Shown in pieces: positions 13,860 through 15,793 of a stretch of DNA of 15,793 nucleotides. Every line of letters begins with the position of its first letter. The stretch's first letter is position 1. Source of the DNA: an uncultured Oscillospiraceae bacterium. Lineage in GTDB: Bacteria > Bacillota > Clostridia > Oscillospirales > Oscillospiraceae. The notes under the pieces were generated by a model that did no database searches, was not told the DNA's origin, and worked only from the letters and a program-made list of their open reading frames with translations. The stretch covers positions 1 through 15,793 of the forward strand of contig CAJUQS010000155.1 of assembly GCA_910588365.1 (NCBI GenBank). The letters are read 5' to 3'. The position numbers were made by a program, and so were the translations under genes.

Positions 13860-14885
13860 ATGAAGAAGCTTTTCACCACATTGCTCCGGGAGCTGGAGGC
13901 GAACCGTGCCGCCGTTCTGTGCGCCATCGTGGCCAGCCACGGCTCCACCCCCAGGGGAGCGGGCGCCAGGATGCTGGTGCTGGAGGACGGCCGGACCCTG
14001 GGCACCATCGGCGGCGGCGCGGTGGAGTACCGGGCCACCCGGCTGGCCGGGGAGCTGCTGGCGGAGAAGGCGTCCCGGTTTGAGACCTACCGCCTCTCCG
14101 CCGGGGAGGTGGCGGACGTCGGCATGATCTGCGGCGGTGACGTGCGGGTGTACTTCCAGTACATGGACCCGGCGGACGCGGCGGCCCGGGAGGTGCTGGC
14201 GGACGCGCTGGAGCTGCTGGACGGCGGCCATGCCTCCTGGCTGGTGACGGAGATCGCCGGGGGGCGCTGGCGCATGGGGACCTGTGACCGGGAGAACGGC
14301 CTGCGGGGGCTGGAGATCCCCCCGGCGCGGCTGGAGCCCCTGCTGGGCAGCCGGCCTCTGCTGGACGAGGGGGAGACGGTGCTCTGCGCCGAGCCCCTGA
14401 CCCGGGCGGGGACCGTGTACCTCTTCGGCGCGGGCCACGTGGCCCGGGAGCTGGCCCATATTCTCGCCATGGCGGATTTCCGGGTGTCGGTCTACGACCA
14501 GCGGGAGCAGGCCGTGTCCAAAGAGCGGTTCCCGGAGGCCGCGGAGCTGCGCTGCGGCTCCTTTCCGGAGGCGCTGTCCCGCCTGCCGCCCCTCACGGAC
14601 GAGGACTACGTGGTGATCATGACCCCCGGCCATCAGGCGGACTACGAGGTCCTCTCCCAGGCCCTGCGCACCCCCGCCGGATACATCGGCTGTATCGGCA
14701 GCCGGAAAAAGGTGGCCGCCGCCCGGGAGCGCCTGCTGGCCGACGGCTTTACGGACCGGGAGATCGGCCGGGTGTACGCGCCCATCGGCCTGCCCATCGG
14801 CGGCGAGACGCCGGCGGAGGTGGCGGTGTCCGTGGCCGCCCAGCTCATCGCCTGCCGGTCCGGACGGCTGGAGGCGTTCTCGTGA
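13860..14885 (+). CDS. xdhC: XdhC/CoxI family maturation factor
   Basis: This 341-residue cytosolic protein helps load or sulfurate the molybdenum cofactor of xanthine-dehydrogenase-type hydroxylases. The N-terminal XdhC_CoxI domain shows ASHGSTPRGAGARMLV at 25-40, GTIGGGAVE at 48-56 and GMICGGD at 88-94. The C-terminal Rossmann domain shows FGAGHVA at 189-195, GCIGSRKK at 277-284 and PIGLPIGGETPAEVAVS at 308-324. The ATG at 13860 gives the family N-terminus (MKKLFTTLLRELE) and has AGGAG at 13844-13848; the frame is open further upstream but only through repeat and promoter DNA. It overlaps the iclR start by 4 nt. No molybdenum hydroxylase, xdhA/B or selenium-dependent hydroxylase gene is in view, so its client enzyme is encoded elsewhere or just outside the window. 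Confidence 0.9.
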   Translation: MKKLFTTLLRELEANRAAVLCAIVASHGSTPRGAGARMLVLEDGRTLGTIGGGAVEYRATRLAGELLAEKASRFETYRLSAGEVADVGMICGGDVRVYFQYMDPADAAAREVLADALELLDGGHASWLVTEIAGGRWRMGTCDRENGLRGLEIPPARLEPLLGSRPLLDEGETVLCAEPLTRAGTVYLFGAGHVARELAHILAMADFRVSVYDQREQAVSKERFPEAAELRCGSFPEALSRLPPLTDEDYVVIMTPGHQADYEVLSQALRTPAGYIGCIGSRKKVAAARERLLADGFTDREIGRVYAPIGLPIGGETPAEVAVSVAAQLIACRSGRLEAFS

Positions 14886-15655
14886 GCCGCCGGGAGGCGG
14901 GGCGGGTTCAGTCGGTGTGCAAGGCCATGGACCTGCTCTCCTGCCTGGCCCAGGCCGGGGGGCCCCTGACCCTGGGGGAGCTGTCCAGCCGCACGGGGAT
15001 GCCCCGGGCCACGGTCCACGGCCTGCTGGCCGCCATGCGGCCCAGCGCCGTGGTGGAGCAGTCCCCGGCGGACGGCAGATACCGGCTGGGCATCCGCCTG
15101 TTTGAGTACGGCTGCGCGGTCAGCCGGGGGTGGAACATTCTCGAGGCCGCCGCCGGGCCCATGGGCTGGGTGGCGGAGGAGACCGGCGAGACGGTGTCCC
15201 TGGCCGCCCTGGACCGGGGGGAGGTGCTGATCCTGGACCGGGCCGACGCCCACAGCAACTTCCGGGTGGTGTCGGAGAAGGGCTCCCGCCTGCCCATCCA
15301 CTGCACCTCCCAGGGAAAGCTGCTGCTGGCCTATCAGCCGCCGGCCCAGCAGCGCCAGCTGCTGCGGCAGTGCGACTTTACCCCCTACACCCCCCACAGC
15401 CACACCGACGCGGCGGCCCTGGAGGCGGAGCTGGCGGAGATCCGCCGGCAGGGCTACGCCATCGAGAACGGGGAGCTGCGCATCGGCCTGCGCTCCGTGG
15501 CCGCGCCGGTGTTCGGCATGGACGGCAGCGTGACGCACGCAATCTGCGTGGTGGGCATGTTCCGCCGGATCAACTCCCCGGAGCTGGAGCAGGCCGCGGA
15601 GCTGCTGCTGGAGGCGGCGCGGCGGATCTCCTTTGAGCTGGGGTACCGGGGATAA
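14882..15655 (+). CDS. IclR family transcriptional regulator
   Basis: This 257-residue regulator has an N-terminal winged helix (about 10-65; SVCKAMDLLSCLAQAGGPLT, then MPRATVHGLL) and a C-terminal IclR effector domain (about 80-250). The latter contains LAALDRGEVLILDRAD, LPIHCTSQGKLLLAY and AAPVFGMDGSVTHAICVVGM, the usual ligand-pocket strands. IclR proteins sense small metabolites and control catabolic genes. The start is the GTG at 14882, which overlaps the xdhC stop (GTGA) and implies translational coupling; no separate promoter is seen. Coupling to xdhC suggests control of purine or other hydroxylase-dependent catabolism, but that is inference. The stop codon TAA ends at 15655, where repeat copy D begins. 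Confidence 0.9.
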   Translation: MSRREAGRVQSVCKAMDLLSCLAQAGGPLTLGELSSRTGMPRATVHGLLAAMRPSAVVEQSPADGRYRLGIRLFEYGCAVSRGWNILEAAAGPMGWVAEETGETVSLAALDRGEVLILDRADAHSNFRVVSEKGSRLPIHCTSQGKLLLAYQPPAQQRQLLRQCDFTPYTPHSHTDAAALEAELAEIRRQGYAIENGELRIGLRSVAAPVFGMDGSVTHAICVVGMFRRINSPELEQAAELLLEAARRISFELGYRG

Positions 15656-15793
15656 GAGCCTGTTTAATATCTCAGCGTGTGCGGATTGGCGAGATAGATT
15701 TTTTGCCCTGCAAGGCAAAAAGCCGCAGAAATCCTGACGGATTGCAAGGATTTTTAACGCAGTCAGGGCGGAAAATATGCCGCCAAGGCGGGC
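15655..15793 (+). repeat. Intergenic repeat, copy D (5' part)
   Basis: The repeat begins AGAGCCTGTTTAATAT directly at the iclR stop and runs off the window. TTTTTGCCTTGCAGGG-type arms (TTTTTGCC at 15699-15706 and GGCAAAAA at 15714-15721) form a hairpin. Then comes the core shared with copy A: CCGCAGAAATCCTGACGGAT then TGCAAGG (15723-15749). The start AGAGCCTGT is the inverse of the ACAGGCTCT end of copy B, so the full element would have inverted ends. It looks like a dispersed non-autonomous repeat of the genome. Confidence 0.6.

Overview
The window is GC-rich DNA (roughly two thirds G+C) with strong Shine-Dalgarno sites and sigma-A-type promoters (for example TATAAT boxes 17 bp from a -35). 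Together with the gene types (HicAB, NiaR, 2[4Fe-4S] ferredoxin, XdhC plus IclR, S66 and M20 peptidases, a small HxlR regulator), this suggests a GC-rich gut anaerobe of the Clostridia, most like Oscillospiraceae (Flavonifractor/Lawsonibacter/Oscillibacter type). The taxonomic call is inference from style, not from a marker gene.

Region 1 (1-2940) looks like the worn remains of a mobile element. A repeat (1-139) abuts the 3' half of a hicA toxin gene, which overlaps an apparently intact hicB antitoxin gene. A convergent fragment encoding only the acidic C-terminal tail of a single-strand DNA-binding protein follows. After it comes a second copy of the repeat end, then a full-length zinc-finger/TOPRIM/RepA-type helicase gene. 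Just downstream of that gene are six copies of an 11-bp sequence in alternating orientation, an iteron-like array that could be the element's replication origin.

Region 2 (2952-6308) holds a metal-dependent amidohydrolase gene overlapping a glycogen debranching enzyme gene, closed by a strong hairpin. Region 3 (6323-7704) holds a truncated sigma-factor gene, a NiaR-type regulator with a clear promoter, and a convergent ferredoxin gene that shares a terminator with it. Region 4 (7705-10968) holds an M20 amidase and S66 peptidase pair with an ATGA overlap. It then has a divergent HxlR regulator/flavoprotein pair that looks like a thiol redox switch, ending in a repeat end and a strong terminator.

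Region 5 (11040-13810, minus strand) is a three-gene ABC-2 exporter operon: one ATPase and two DUF990-type permeases. It has a consensus promoter about 220 nt upstream of the first gene and a structured leader that may cover the ribosome binding site. Copies of a 24-bp repeat flank it in inverted orientation. Region 6 (13860-15655) is an xdhC/iclR pair with a GTGA overlap and no molybdenum hydroxylase gene in view. The window ends in another copy of the repeat family seen at position 1.

The parts most worth a second look are the iteron array, the broken hicA and ssb genes at repeat boundaries, the exporter leader, and the HxlR operator region. I found no tRNA, rRNA, CRISPR array or transposase gene.
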